Below are positions 11,141-22,104 of a DNA stretch of 64,000 bases, in pieces (the stretch's first letter is position 1; each line of letters starts with the position of its first letter). Position numbers and translations under genes: made by a program. The notes under the pieces are model-generated. The model did not search any database and was not told the origin of the DNA. It saw nothing but the letters and a program-made list of their open reading frames with translations. Source of the DNA: Rosa chinensis (taxonomy: Eukaryota; Streptophyta; Magnoliopsida; Rosales; Rosaceae); contig NC_037094.1 in NCBI RefSeq assembly GCF_002994745.2, positions 22,483,001 to 22,547,000 of the forward strand, written 5' to 3'.

Positions 11141-12763
11141 ATGCTAGTTGGGTCTCAGAGCGTGAACCTGTTTCAGGCGACAAACCGGAGCTTCAAGAAC
11201 TACACGTCACCGTTGAACCCCTTAACAAGAACTCCGTCTTCTTGTTCCTATTCAGCTTCTGCCTCGAATTGTCTTACTATTAAGTCATCGGCTGCAACCT
11301 CAATCTCAAAAACTGAGTTGTCTCTCGCCAATCTCGACAAGCTGCTCCCAAAGTCGGCTCCACCCCAACCTCCCCAGCTAGACCCGCAACCCGGGATTGA
11401 AGATCGGAAAACAAAAAGGCCTACGGAAAACAAGGGAAAGGGATTTCTAGAAGGGCTCAGTCTCGCCAGGCTTTGGCCGCAGGTGAAGGCAGCGGCGGAG
11501 GAAATGTCTCCGAGGCATTTAAAGACCCTCCGGAGGCTTCTGTCCAAGACAGCAGAGTATTCTCCCCGGAATAGTTTGAGCTCCAAGTGGAGGGAGTATC
11601 ACGGTAGCAAAAACTGGGCCGGACTACTTGACCCTCTTGATGAGAATCTCCGGCGAGAGGTCGTCAGGTACGGTGAGTTCATCCAGGCGGCTTACCAATC
11701 ATTTCACTCGAATCCGGCTATGTCGGTGGAGGAAACTCAGATGCCACGTAACGTGGCCTTGCCTGATAGGTCATATAAGGTAACCAAAAGTCTTTATGCG
11801 ACGTCAGCAGTTGGGTTGCCTGACTGGGTCGATGATGTGGCCCCAGATCTCGGGTGGATGACCCAGCGGTCGAGCTGGATCGGGTATGTGGCGGTCTGCG
11901 ACGACAGGCGGGAGATTGCTCGGATGGGACGACGAGACATAGTCATCGCCCTCCGCGGAACCTCCACGTGTCTCGAGTGGGCCGAAAACATGAGGGCCCA
12001 ACTCATTCAAATGCCCCCCACCGAAGAGGGTGGAGAGGAAGCACAGGCAAAGGTCGAGTGCGGGTTCCAAAGCCTCTACAAGACACCCGGCGCCCACGTG
12101 CCGAGTCTATCAGAGTCCGTGGTCGAAGAAATCAAAAGATTGAAGGAGTTGTACAAAGGTGAGCAACTGAGCATAACCGTCACGGGCCACAGCCTTGGCG
12201 CAGCCATCGCCCTCTTAGTTGGTGACGAGCTTAAAACTTGCGCTGAGGATATGCCGCCCGTGGCGGTGTTCTCTTTTGGAGGACCCCGAGTAGGAAACAG
12301 AGGCTTCGCAAACCGAATGGAAGCAAAGAACGTGAAGGTCTTGCGGATCGTGAACTCCCAAGACTTGATCACAAGGGTTCCGGGCATCTTCATTGGGGAA
12401 GGAGCGCTAGAAGAGAAGCTCAAGAACTCGAAATTCGGAGACATGCTTGACAAGAATCTGCCCTTGGCCTACGCCCACGTGGGAACAGAGTTGAGGGTCG
12501 ACACAAAAATGTCACCCTACTTGAAGCCCAACGCTGATGTGGCTTGCTGCCATGACTTGGAGGCATACTTGCATTTGGTGGATGGGTTCTTGGCGTCTAA
12601 CTGTCCTTTTAGAAAGAATGCTAAGAGGAGTTTAGTAAGGTTGCTTCAAGATCAAGGATCTAATGTGAAAAAATTGTATATCAGTAAGGCAAACAACTTG
12701 AGTAGTTTAAATCTTGAAAGAGAGGGATTTATGGCTAGTTGTTTGCCTAGTCCCTCTGCTTAA
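11141..12763 (+). CDS. Phospholipase A1-I gamma type, plastid-targeted lipase
   Basis: A single-exon 540-residue lipase of the plant DAD1-like class I PLA1 family, which releases sn-1 fatty acids from galactolipids and phospholipids; some members feed jasmonate synthesis. The N-terminal ~60 residues are rich in Ser, Thr and Asn and poor in acids, as in a plastid transit peptide. The lipase_3 fold follows, with the nucleophile elbow GHSLGAA near residue 349 (Ser about 351), a plausible catalytic Asp in [11 protein letters not shown] (about 408) and His in [14 protein letters not shown]. The length suits the I gamma subgroup. The start is the first ATG after a TATA box and CT-rich leader. AATAAA occurs at 12773-12778. 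The gene looks intact and is the only lipase here. The subgroup is inferred; catalytic class is near certain. Confidence 0.95.
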   Translation: MLVGSQSVNLFQATNRSFKNYTSPLNPLTRTPSSCSYSASASNCLTIKSSAATSISKTELSLANLDKLLPKSAPPQPPQLDPQPGIEDRKTKRPTENKGKGFLEGLSLARLWPQVKAAAEEMSPRHLKTLRRLLSKTAEYSPRNSLSSKWREYHGSKNWAGLLDPLDENLRREVVRYGEFIQAAYQSFHSNPAMSVEETQMPRNVALPDRSYKVTKSLYATSAVGLPDWVDDVAPDLGWMTQRSSWIGYVAVCDDRREIARMGRRDIVIALRGTSTCLEWAENMRAQLIQMPPTEEGGEEAQAKVECGFQSLYKTPGAHVPSLSESVVEEIKRLKELYKGEQLSITVTGHSLGAAIALLVGDELKTCAEDMPPVAVFSFGGPRVGNRGFANRMEAKNVKVLRIVNSQDLITRVPGIFIGEGALEEKLKNSKFGDMLDKNLPLAYAHVGTELRVDTKMSPYLKPNADVACCHDLEAYLHLVDGFLASNCPFRKNAKRSLVRLLQDQGSNVKKLYISKANNLSSLNLEREGFMASCLPSPSA

Positions 12764-12778
12764 TGCCAAACCAATAAA

Positions 12779-13891
12779 AACTTTGCACATATATACTCTT
12801 CAAGTCAAATAATAAGCTTATGTGTTGTGGTTTTTATTGTGAAATAGTGGCTTTCATTATATGGTTCTATAACATACAGTTTGTCAAAACATTTCAATTA
12901 TCTCAACTCCCAATATGGATTGTTATAAAGGAATAGTCGCATATGGAACGATAGCAAGAAAATAAAATTGAGAAGGTTTCTGACAGACTCCTTGAGGAAA
13001 CCACTTTGTAGATTCTTTGAGAGTTTCAATTTCATTCTTCATTTCATTTGGACAAACATAAGTCGACGATTACATCCACACAAAGTGGAGCACAAAATGA
13101 GAAGCATGATTTGATGATCCATTTAACAATTGACACTCACCAATTAGACCCCATTTGGAATTGGAGTAGATACAAAATCTGGATGATATATGATGGTTGC
13201 AGCTTTTTAATTTCCACCATTATCTGACAAAAGTTCAACAAATACTTTGTTTTTTTTGTTTTTTGTTGATTGTGTAAACGGATAATGACATTTTAAAGCA
13301 ATAATTATTAAAATGCAGATACCGTTCCATTTTAGTAACAATAAAAAAAAATGAATTACACCCTATATGTGAAGACAAGATAAAATAGCAAAAATATGTC
13401 AACTCACCACAAATTCTACGTGCAATGATCTGATATTCTTTAACCATCAAACTAAAATTTAATTAAGAGTATACGTACCCAGCTCAAGTAAGCTGAGTAA
13501 AACCCCTACACAAACTGCACCACTATTAATTGTTTTCAAAAACAAACATCCCCAACCCTGCATCAACCATTTGGTACTTTTCTCATTTTCATTTACACAG
13601 CTGCAGATATTCAAACTTTCTTATCTACCATATGAAGTAGTGAATTCCAAGAGAAGCAGTGACATTTGAACCAAGAAAGAATGCAAAGTAAATTAACTGT
13701 ACACTTGCCCCGAAAGTTAAAATAAATGGGCACTGGACAAGGAGAGATGTTTGATTGTAAGACTCACAGAGTCTTCTCCTCGATCTACTGAGAATATGAT
13801 CGATAACCTGATTAGTCATTACTTGACAACTTAATTTTTTTGTCAGTGTTTCAGATCAACATATTTTAAAAGACTCATACTACCAATAGAA
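12779..13891. other. Intergenic, no gene seen
   Basis: AT-rich DNA downstream of the lipase. The short open frames match no known family and lack supporting signals. Confidence 0.5.
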
Positions 13892-13934
13892 AAAAAAGTA
13901 AATGTAAAAAATTCTTGCAATAACTCATTCATTT

Positions 13935-14925
13935 TTTTCTTTTGAGAAAAGTACTACCTTCTATTAATAACCAAATAACCATACAGGTTACAATATCATC
14001 AAAACCAACGTTACGGGACCATCACCACTAGTGACTTACATGAGTCAAAAAGACCCAACCCCTAACCAACCTTAACTCTTAACCAAATCTAACTATGGCG
14101 GTACAACCTCACCATTAACATAAACGATGAACTGTTTTCACCCGTTCAGACACCGTGTCCAAAACAGCCAGACCACGTGTAAGGGTGATTCATCGACACA
14201 TTGATAGCCAGAAAGCACCGCCAGCAGACCAGACTAAAACCCTAACCCTCGCTCACAAGAGGAGGGACTTATTCTTACCAAAACAACCACCAAAAACTAA
14301 CAACCAAAAAATAACAATAGAACACAAAAACTAAAAACATCAGAGAGGCCCAAGAATCAGGCTCAGCCCAAAGACCACCCCTCCCAGCCATGGCCAAGCA
14401 CAACCAGCAGATCCACCGACCGCCAGCAACGCCAACGCCACCAGGCCATCATCACGCATCAAAACAGCATCATGCCGAAACCCTTCGCCGCAGCCCCGCC
14501 CTGACACGCCACAAAAAACCACCCTAGTACTAGGCTGACAACCCCCACAGATCCAAAAACGAGATCGGGCAGGTCCCTTCCGGGATCAGCACCATCGCAT
14601 CTAGATCAGGACAACCACAGCCCAACACGCAGAGATGGTGGCGAAAGAGAGCACTGCTGGAGCCCCAAGATCCGTCGCTGCACCACAGCCGTAAAACCTC
14701 CATGAATCGGGGTAGCAGATCGAGATCGATCCGACTACACCCGGAGCCGACAACCTATCCACCAACCCGGAGCCTCGCCGCTGCCATGGACCCCATTACT
14801 ACGCAGAAACAAAACTCCCCTCCCAGGCCATAACGCAGCGGCGGGGGAGCCACCGGCGTACGGCCGGGAGAGAAAACTCTCCTTTTGTTTTTTCTTTTTC
14901 GCTCGCGCGTGGGGCGCGTTCTACC
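13935..14925 (-). mobile_element. Non-LTR retroposon with a 43-bp TSD
   Basis: A minus-strand insertion of about 991 bp. On the plus strand it begins with a T-rich stretch (the reverse of a poly(A) tail) and ends in a GC-rich 5' part (CGCTCGCGCGTGGGGCGCG). The flanks 13892-13934 and 14926-14968 are the same 43 bases, an unusually long target duplication. The body resembles the other GC-rich, non-coding L1-like retroposons here, with TTGGGCC motifs on its sense strand. No reverse transcriptase is encoded. Confidence 0.78.
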
Positions 14926-15019
14926 AAAAAAGTAAATGTAAAAAATTCTTGCAATAACTCATTCATTTAAAGTGAGTGATTGAGAAAGAAAAAAAATTGC
15001 ATTTAACTAGCAATTGTGA

Positions 15020-15158
15020 ACCAGTGGTGTTCACCTGGTCAATTGTTGACCAAAAAATTTATACTCAACAACCCTTAGATTTACATCCAATGGTGGAAAA
15101 CAAAACACCTCAACAACCCGTTAACAGTGGTGTTCACCTGGTCAGTTATTGACCAAGA
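15020..15158. repeat. Two-copy direct repeat
   Basis: CAGTGGTGTTCACCTGGTCA occurs near 15022 and again near 15125, each followed by a similar TTGACCAA stretch. The unit is about 103 bp and moderately diverged. Confidence 0.75.
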
Positions 15159-15607
15159 AAATAATGCTCAACTACCATTGGATATAAATCCAATAACAGA
15201 GAGAATTATTATTAAGTTGATGTGTTTTGTGTTAAAAATAAACAAATGGATTCTTTTTGGTTCCATGGGATCATTGGGATGTAACTACTGAACTAAAATT
15301 GAGGATTATAGCTATCTTAAATCTTACTATCACATAAGAACCATGATATTCAGCAACATGTTTTTGTTTTACGTTATTATCATGATATTGCCATGTGTTA
15401 ACTATTTTTCTTTGGTCCGGCAGGCCCAAAAGATTTCCATTTGCATTTGGTGATGAAAGGCCCACTTAAGAGAAGGCCCCAAAATGCATAAAAGGCTGGG
15501 CATAACAGTTCTTATTGCCTGTAGAAGAGTAAATTTGGTTATATTTGATTTAAAGACACTTTGTATTACTTCAAGAGTTCTGGGCTTTGTCTCATTTTCC
15601 TTTGTTT

Positions 15608-15672
15608 TTTTTTTTTTTTAATGGAGTTTGAAACCCAACTTAATTGGGAGGCTCAGCCCCAAGCCGGATTTC
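15608..15672 (-). mobile_element. Very short L1 3'-end insertion
   Basis: A 65-bp fragment consisting of poly(T) plus an L1 3'-end motif (AACCCAACTTAATTGGGAGGC on the plus strand, related to 20310-20342). It is flanked by an imperfect ~26-bp duplication (15582-15607 and 15673-15698, both starting GGGCTTTG and ending TTTTCCTTTGTTT). It represents an extreme 5' truncation. Confidence 0.6.
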
Positions 15673-15698
15673 GGGCTTTGCCTTCTTTTCCTTTGTTT

Positions 15699-16527
15699 AA
15701 TAGATTAAGATTAATAATTACTTGATACGAACACAAATATGACACAATGATATAAAACTTTGCATGTACATAAACGTTCTTATAGCAAAACTGTAGGTGG
15801 AGTAGTAACTAATCGCCTGTGTTTACAGTTTTGTGGTAAATGATGGCCTTCAGTGTATTGTTCCTATTGTCTTTTCCAAAAGGAGTCTGAATGTTGATTC
15901 AAACACTTACCACAGGAATTTGTATGAGTTATGACATTCCTAGCTAGAATCCCATTTCACGAAACAATCCTAGCCTCATTCTCAGCCATCTGCTCATTCG
16001 AAGGTATGTTCAACTTAAAATTAAAATAAGTAGCATAATGCAAGGGGGCTTCTGCTCAATACTGAAACTCCTAATGTTAACTATGACTGCACACGGATTC
16101 ACTTTGCCACAAATGTCAAGTAATACGTACGTACTGCATATATGCTATAGTAATGTACTGATTAGTGTTGGTTTCATATGTGCATTTGTTCCAAATTATC
16201 TTTCTCAAGAAATTTGATCTTGATAGAAATACTTACAGTGGAATTGTGTGTATAATTAGGAGCCCCATTTCATGAAACTAATGCTACTAAATAGCTTCCG
16301 CTTAATCCTAAGGATGGTATGTAGAGATGGCCAAGGATTGTTTCAACTTAATTGCAACCTTGTTACATAATACAACCTTGAGGCTTCTGCATGATCATTC
16401 CTGGAATTGGAATCCTACTTCCATATGGTGGTAGTAGGGAAGAATAACGGGTATGAAGACTTCTTTAGAGTTGCCAGCCTTGTAAGTGAGCGAATGTAAA
16501 ACCATTGATGCTGACTCGTTGAGAGCA
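15699..16527. other. Intergenic, no gene seen
   Basis: AT-rich DNA between the short L1 piece and the Pack-MULE. No supported gene or element. Confidence 0.5.
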
Positions 16528-17249
16528 TTAAATAATGAGTTAAATATTGCTTACTCCTTATACTTATAGGGTTTCGTTGTTTCAGTTTCTTACCTTCGAA
16601 TTTCACTTAAAAACTCCTCGAACTCTCAATTTCCTCCCAATTGGTCCCTGCAGTCAAGCCTCCGTCAAAGATTCCGTTATCTTGCTGACGTGGCGGTCGT
16701 TTTACGCCGAAATGTCTATTTTACCCTCACTTTAAAAAAAAAAAAATTCCTCCCCTTTTTACCTTCTTCTTCCACAGCTCTCCTCTCCTCTGTTTATCTC
16801 CATCTATTATTCGGAAGCTCTCATCCTCTTCTCACTGGACCGAGAATATGCATACCCATGACCAGAATCATCCGAAAACATATGCCAACCACCCTATTTA
16901 CCATGACCTTCATAAAATAATCAGACAAAAAGGTAAGAAAAACATAAAAAAAATCAATAAAAACTTATCCAAACTATTTTTCAAAGAATCAGAAGAAACT
17001 GATTGATGGTGCAAAGTACCCGGCTCAATTCGAAATTCGGCAGACCCATAAATCGACATGTTATGTGTCGAATTAATAAAATTTTACCCTACATTTCAAA
17101 CCAACAACAACAAAAAAGTACTAATCTCAGCAAACACAATTCAATTTGCCTGAAACTTATCTTCCCAAATTCACCAGTCCAATTAAGCGCAGCAACATTG
17201 CACAATCCACCACCCCAAAGTAAAAAAGCAATCAATTTCGGCACAAATC

Positions 17250-17790
17250 ATCACCTGCAACAACGACAAAGCCGACAAATATCCTGTCGAAAGCTGAGGT
17301 GGAGGGCCAAACATCGGCAACGACGACAGAAGCCTTGTGCATTCTGGGCGACAATTTCTTGATGTAGAGGAACAACCAGATCATGCACATCGACTCCAAC
17401 CTCATCCACGATGTCAGGCTTGGCCTGGACGAGTGGGTCCGACTCCAAATGAAGAACCGATGCTAGGGTATCGAGGACGAGCCTCGCGAGATCAATGGAG
17501 ATCTGCAGCAAATAGGAGATCGCTGCGGCGTTGACCTGATGACTGAAAGCGAAGAGGGAGGATCGGTGCAGAGGATGACGTGCTCGACGACAGGGGATGA
17601 AGACATGGTGACGCTGGCGAATTTGGGGATGCGGGTTTTGGGGAAAGAGAGGAGGTGGTCGTGGTGTTTGGGAGGTGAGAGAGAGCGAGAGAATGGAAGA
17701 GGGAGTGGCCTTGAGACACAGAGTCGCCGTCATGTCCGGAGAGAGATATGAAATTGGGGGTTTTGAGTAGGTAAGGAAGAACATAAATGA
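17250..17790. pseudogene. Unidentified GC-rich captured fragment
   Basis: This stretch of the Pack-MULE has exon-like base composition and open frames on both strands (a 177-residue frame on minus, shorter ones on plus), but I could not match any to a family. Its composition contrasts with the AT-rich sequence around it, so it is probably captured gene sequence. No function is proposed. Confidence 0.4.
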
Positions 17791-17881
17791 AATATGGGTT
17801 TAGTGATAGTGATGGAGGGAAGCTCTAGTACTAGATTGAGAAATTTAGAAAATAGCCTCTTTTAAGACCTTGAATTGATTT

Positions 17882-18438
17882 GTCTGGTTTTGGCGGCTTG
17901 TGTAAGTGTTTCTGCGATGGCGGAGGTTCTCCCGGCGAAAACTACTGCGACGGCGGTCCAAGTGGAGGCGGCAGCTAGGAGGTAACCTTGATGGAGTCTT
18001 TTAGGGTTTCTGCAACCTTGGATTGTTGGACTCCATATTTGTTATTGGGCTAGAACTGGACTGGGTTGCTTTGGAGCCAAAAGGCCCGTAGGGTTCTTTT
18101 CTTTATTTTCTTTTATGTTTTAAGTTTAGTCATCCTTCCTTATTCTTTTAAGGAAGCTATGACTACTAGTAATTTTTAATATTAATTTGGGTAGCAAAAT
18201 CTAGTGCTTGGTTGAAATTTTTTAAAAAACTTCTGAGTACTTAGGTTTTGTTAGAATAACGGTGTGTGAATTTCCTAAAATGTGGGTGTACTCTGGATTG
18301 TGGAGTTTTCTATTTTCTTAGAATAGGGTCTCTGTAAGTCCTAAATGACGACTCTTTATTAACGACTCCATAGGGGTGTGTCGTTTGGTACTGCTTACTG
18401 AATTATAAAATCGGGTTGACCTTTTTCGATTAAAAAAA
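17882..18438 (+). mobile_element. Non-LTR retroposon inside the Pack-MULE
   Basis: A 557-bp plus-strand insertion ending in about nine A. It is flanked by an 18-bp duplication with one mismatch (17864-17881 and 18439-18456, core TTGAATTGATTT). The 5' part is GC-rich with GGCGG triplets and the 3' part is AT-rich. No coding domain is present. It must have inserted after the Pack-MULE formed. Confidence 0.75.
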
Positions 18439-18529
18439 AAGACTTTGAATTGATTTATAACCCACTTCAAAAAGTAGTTGGATTCTAACCTTTTTCAAGT
18501 GTCAAAAGACATAAATACCCTACATTCTA

Positions 18530-19080
<551 letters not shown>

Positions 19081-19299
19081 TGCATCCAAAACGGGCATGC
19101 CCTTAATTTCATTTTGAAATTTTCACCCAAAATTTACAACTGAGAATATACTACATACTGTTCTGTATGATGCAGAACACAATCACTTACCAAATAAAGA
19201 AAATAAAGAATGACAGCCAGCCTAACTCTAATTAATCTAACCTTCAGATTTTATAGAAGCATATATGTACTCGGTACATCAACAAACGGATCCTGCTGA

Positions 19300-19590
19300 G
19301 TGCTGAGAAATCAAAGTCGAAGGAGCTGTCAGCAACTGGATTCTCCCCATCTCTACCTTCACTGCCGTCATCAAGATTGAGATTATAGCTATTCATATCA
19401 TACTTGAACCTATTCTTCGGCTTCTTTTCCTTGCACAATCCATCTTTTTGCTTCCTACACCGCCTGCAATATGCACCAACTTCCTAACCAAGTTTTTCCA
19501 CTTTGGCCCTCCATAAACCTCCGTAAACTCCCTCTCCTTGTTCAGCTTCTTCCTCTACCATTTCACCTCCTTTGTGCTAGCGTTACATCC
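19300..19590 (-). pseudogene. Fragment of a conserved uncharacterised plant protein
   Basis: The minus strand reads EFTEVYGGPKWKN, then after a frame change KNRFKYDMNSYNLNLDDGS. The pattern RF.YD..SY.LN.DDGS recalls small plant-specific proteins of unknown function. The frame is interrupted and no start is defined. This would be a second gene piece in the Pack-MULE; the identity is tentative. Confidence 0.45.
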
Positions 19591-20265
19591 TCATCCTCCC
19601 AATAGACAATCAAACGCAGAAACTGGATGGGGATCCGGAAAAAGATGAGGCTTCAACAGTTGGTGGTTGATTAAGGGTACTTATGTCTTTTCTCTACCAG
19701 AGAAGGTCATTTTTCATTCTTTTCTAAATTGTAGGTCAAAAGTCAATTTAGGAGCCAAATATGGTTATTTATCAAAATTTCTCTACTAGATTGGGGCTCC
19801 GTTGGAAGAGGAGGTAAAGAGAAAAAAGAAAAAATATATATAATTTTTTTTTTTTTTTTTAAAGTGAGGGTAAAATAGATATTTTAGAGTTAAACGACTG
19901 CCACATCAGCAAGATAACGGAATCTTTGACGGAGGCTTGACGGCAGACACCAATTGGAAGGAAATTGAGAGTTCGTGGAGTTTTTAGGTGAAATTCGAAG
20001 GTCAGGGACTGAAACGACGAAACCCTATAAATATAGGGAGTAAACAGTATTTAACTCTTAAATAATCTTCCATTAGAGTGCATAATATGAAAATTAATTA
20101 CTGAAGCTTAACCCACAAATTCATTGAAGTTTAACAACTTGCTTTGGTTAGTTGGTTTAATGTTATAAAAATTACAAGTAGTCTCCTTCAATTAGTTGAG
20201 GTACATATGTTGGTTTTTTTATTTATTTCTGAATTGGTTTAATCCAAATTGAATACAAATAGACT

Positions 20266-20267
<2 letters not shown>

Positions 20268-20309
<42 letters not shown>
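20268..20309. repeat. (TA)n microsatellite
   Basis: A TA dinucleotide run sits at the junction between the target-site copy and the L1 fragment. It probably grew from the TATATA end of the target site and may have blurred the junction. Confidence 0.9.
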
Positions 20310-20311
<2 letters not shown>

Positions 20312-20572
20312 GGGGTTTGGAACCCAGCCAAGCTGGGAGGCACATCCTCATGTCTGACTTATTATATTAAAAAAATGCAGCGAGGGGAACATAGGGCCTT
20401 GACCTCGAGTGCAATTACAAAAATCCTCATAGATGACATCCTGAATAATAACAAGAGCCTCCTCTAACCGTACATCATTAAGATAGTTTGAACTAGTAAG
20501 GTGGGCTAATCTATTAGCTACACCATTTGCTTCACGAAAGACATGAGAAATCTTAATTAAGTGTAAAGATGT
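20276..20572 (-). mobile_element. 5'-truncated L1 with RNase H remnant and 31-bp TSD
   Basis: A minus-strand insertion flanked by a 31-bp duplication (20245-20275 and 20573-20603, core GAATACAAATAGACTCTTTA). Within it the minus strand encodes HVFREANGVANRLAHLTSSN, the C-terminal signature of the RNase H domain found in plant L1-type elements, followed by the 3'-end motif AACCCAGCCAAGCTGGGAGGC seen on plus at 20318. Only the last part of ORF2 is present. Confidence 0.8.
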
Positions 20573-20644
20573 CAAATTGAATACAAATAGACTCTTTATA
20601 TATTTCTTGTGGATCCTAGATTTTGGTACTTGAACCATCAATGT

Positions 20645-20752
20645 GATCAACCGTACGTCCAATACCATTTGATTTAGTGGCATATTCTTTCATTTACAAG
20701 TGAGAGGTTATGAGTTCGACTCACAAAAAACTAGTTGTAATATTTGAGTTGT
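20645..20752 (+). mobile_element. tRNA-derived SINE-like unit
   Basis: A second copy of the SINE-like unit at 4795. The A-box-like stretch is GATTTAGTGGCATATTC and the B-box-like stretch is ATGAGTTCGACTCAC, followed by AACTAGTTGTAATATTTGAG. It ends directly before the CACTA terminus at 20756. Confidence 0.5.
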
Positions 20753-20755
20753 TTA

Positions 20756-20810
20756 CACTACTACAAAAATTGAATCAGACGACGCATCATAGTTTTCCGT
20801 CGTCTGATTG
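20756..20810 (+). mobile_element. CACTA transposon terminus
   Basis: CACTACTACAAAAA starts here after TTA (a possible 3-bp target site), as in plant En/Spm elements. Just inside lies the subterminal inverted pair ATCAGACGAC (20774-20783) and GTCGTCTGAT (20799-20808). I could not find the matching right end, so the element size is unknown. The chimeric gene fragments that follow may be its cargo. Confidence 0.65.
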
Positions 20811-21235
20811 ATTTTTATTTTTTTTGAACGTCTTTTTTATAAAATCTGTCATCTGATATGGAATTATGAACGAATTCAGAAGACGTTTTAAGACAAAACC
20901 GTTGTATGATCCTAGAAAAATTGAGCGGCAAGTTTCCCACATGTATGTGCGAGTGCTTATTGATAGGGTTTGTCCAAATTGATATAAACCAGGCTTGAAA
21001 TCCCAACACTTGAGTAAAAAAAAGAAAAAAACAACCCAAAGCTCATTCCTCACTTTCTCGATAGCGCCTTACTCTCTCTCGACACAGACCCAAAACCAAA
21101 ACCTAAAGCTCCTCACTCTCTCGACAACGTCTCCCCAAAACCAAAACTTTACTCTTCCAAACCCTCACTCTTTGCTCATGCCTCACCTTCAAACCAAAAC
21201 TAGTCTCTCTAACCAATTGACTGCTTGACATCGTC

Positions 21236-21560
21236 ATGGCAGAGGCTGTTCTCCCTCACCATCTCCGGTACTAGCCCCTCAAGGTCATCACCGACCATAA
21301 TCCAAGAGGTCGTCATCCTCTCCGTCGATCTGAAGGCATGCCCGGAAACCGCTACTACACCGCCGTGTTCTAGCTCCACGACCGCATCATAGGCTCCCAT
21401 CCGGCGGTCACTTGAACATGGTTATTACACCTCCGGCAGTAAGAATATCTCGGCCACCTCGATCTACTTCCAGAGTCTGCCCTATAAGGTGAATTCCTCC
21501 ATTGGGTCATTGATTACGACAAGCAAGGGGAAAAGGCCTTGGATTTCAGGCAAATATTGA
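21236..21560 (+). pseudogene. Unidentified exon-like segment of the mosaic
   Basis: A GC-rich segment following a CT-rich leader-like stretch (21040-21230), starting ATGGCAGAGG. Every plus frame is interrupted by stops within about 100 codons. The minus strand has a 63-codon frame. No family was recognised. Its position immediately before the CUL3 piece suggests it belongs to the same mosaic. Confidence 0.35.
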
Positions 21561-21612
21561 CACCTAGGTTTTATGAGATTTTTCTAATCAGAGGAACTAA
21601 ATTGGAGAATCG

Positions 21613-21746
21613 ATGAGTAACCAAAAGAAGAGGAATTTCTAGATAGAGGCGTTCAGGCACAGAGTGGTGGTGGATCCGAAATGCACCGACAAGACGTGGA
21701 AGGTTTTGGAGCATGCTAGTGGCCTCAGCTTTGAAGAGCTTTACAG
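21613..21746 (+). pseudogene. CUL3: CUL3 (cullin 3) N-terminal fragment
   Basis: Translation from ATG 21613 gives MSNQKKRNF, a stop, then IEAFRHRVVVDPK, DKTWKVLEHA and SGLSFEELYR. These are the first ~50 residues of plant cullin 3, the scaffold of BTB-type ubiquitin ligases. A short block between LEHA and SGLSF is missing and one stop is present. The fragment ends at a GTTTTT junction and is followed within 25 bp by a different gene's first exon. It cannot produce a cullin. Identification is strong because the matched blocks are highly conserved. Confidence 0.88.
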
Positions 21747-21770
21747 GTTTTTCAATCTCTGGCCACCGGC

Positions 21771-21848
21771 ATGATGATATCAGAGGACGAGGATGAGAGC
21801 TTGGCTCAATTCCTCAAAACGGAGGTGCTCTCAGAGGTCTCCAACCAG
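21771..21848 (+). pseudogene. SKIP31: SKIP31-like F-box protein, first-exon fragment
   Basis: ATG 21771 opens 26 codons reading MMISEDEDESLAQFLKTEVL and then SEVSNQ, ending at a GT donor (21849-21850). This acidic start resembles plant SKIP31-type F-box proteins, substrate receptors of SCF ubiquitin ligases. A further exon of the same gene lies at 28100-28210, and the F-box exons between are missing. A copia element is inserted five bases after this exon, inside the intron. Confidence 0.72.
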
Positions 21849-21853
21849 GTATC

Positions 21854-22101
21854 TGAAAGTTTGAGTATTTGCTTCAGAGAGAAGAAAGAAATCTCTTGAG
21901 TAAAATATCTGAGTTTGTTATATAAAATGATTCACATCGTTACGGATCGAGGAGCTGTGTCTATTTATACAAGAAATGGATGTATAGATGAACGCCACGC
22001 GTCAAGCATCTATGCAAATGCAAACTAACTAACTAACTTGACTTAACAGAAGACTAATTAACATCACTAATTAACCGGAAGACTAATTACTACAGCTAAC
22101 A
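21854..22101 (-). repeat. 3' LTR of the copia element
   Basis: A 248-bp long terminal repeat. On the minus strand it starts TGTTAGCTG and ends CTTTCA. It pairs with 27573-27820, with about eight substitutions. Confidence 0.95.
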
Positions 22102-22104
22102 CCT

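Noticed and set aside
11248..12453. Minus-strand frames opposite the lipase
   Set aside because: Shadow frames of a strong plus-strand coding region.
17251..17784. 177-codon minus frame as a gene
   Set aside because: It is in a Pack-MULE, overlaps plus frames of similar length, has no recognised domain, and starts within low-complexity sequence. Kept only as an unidentified captured fragment.
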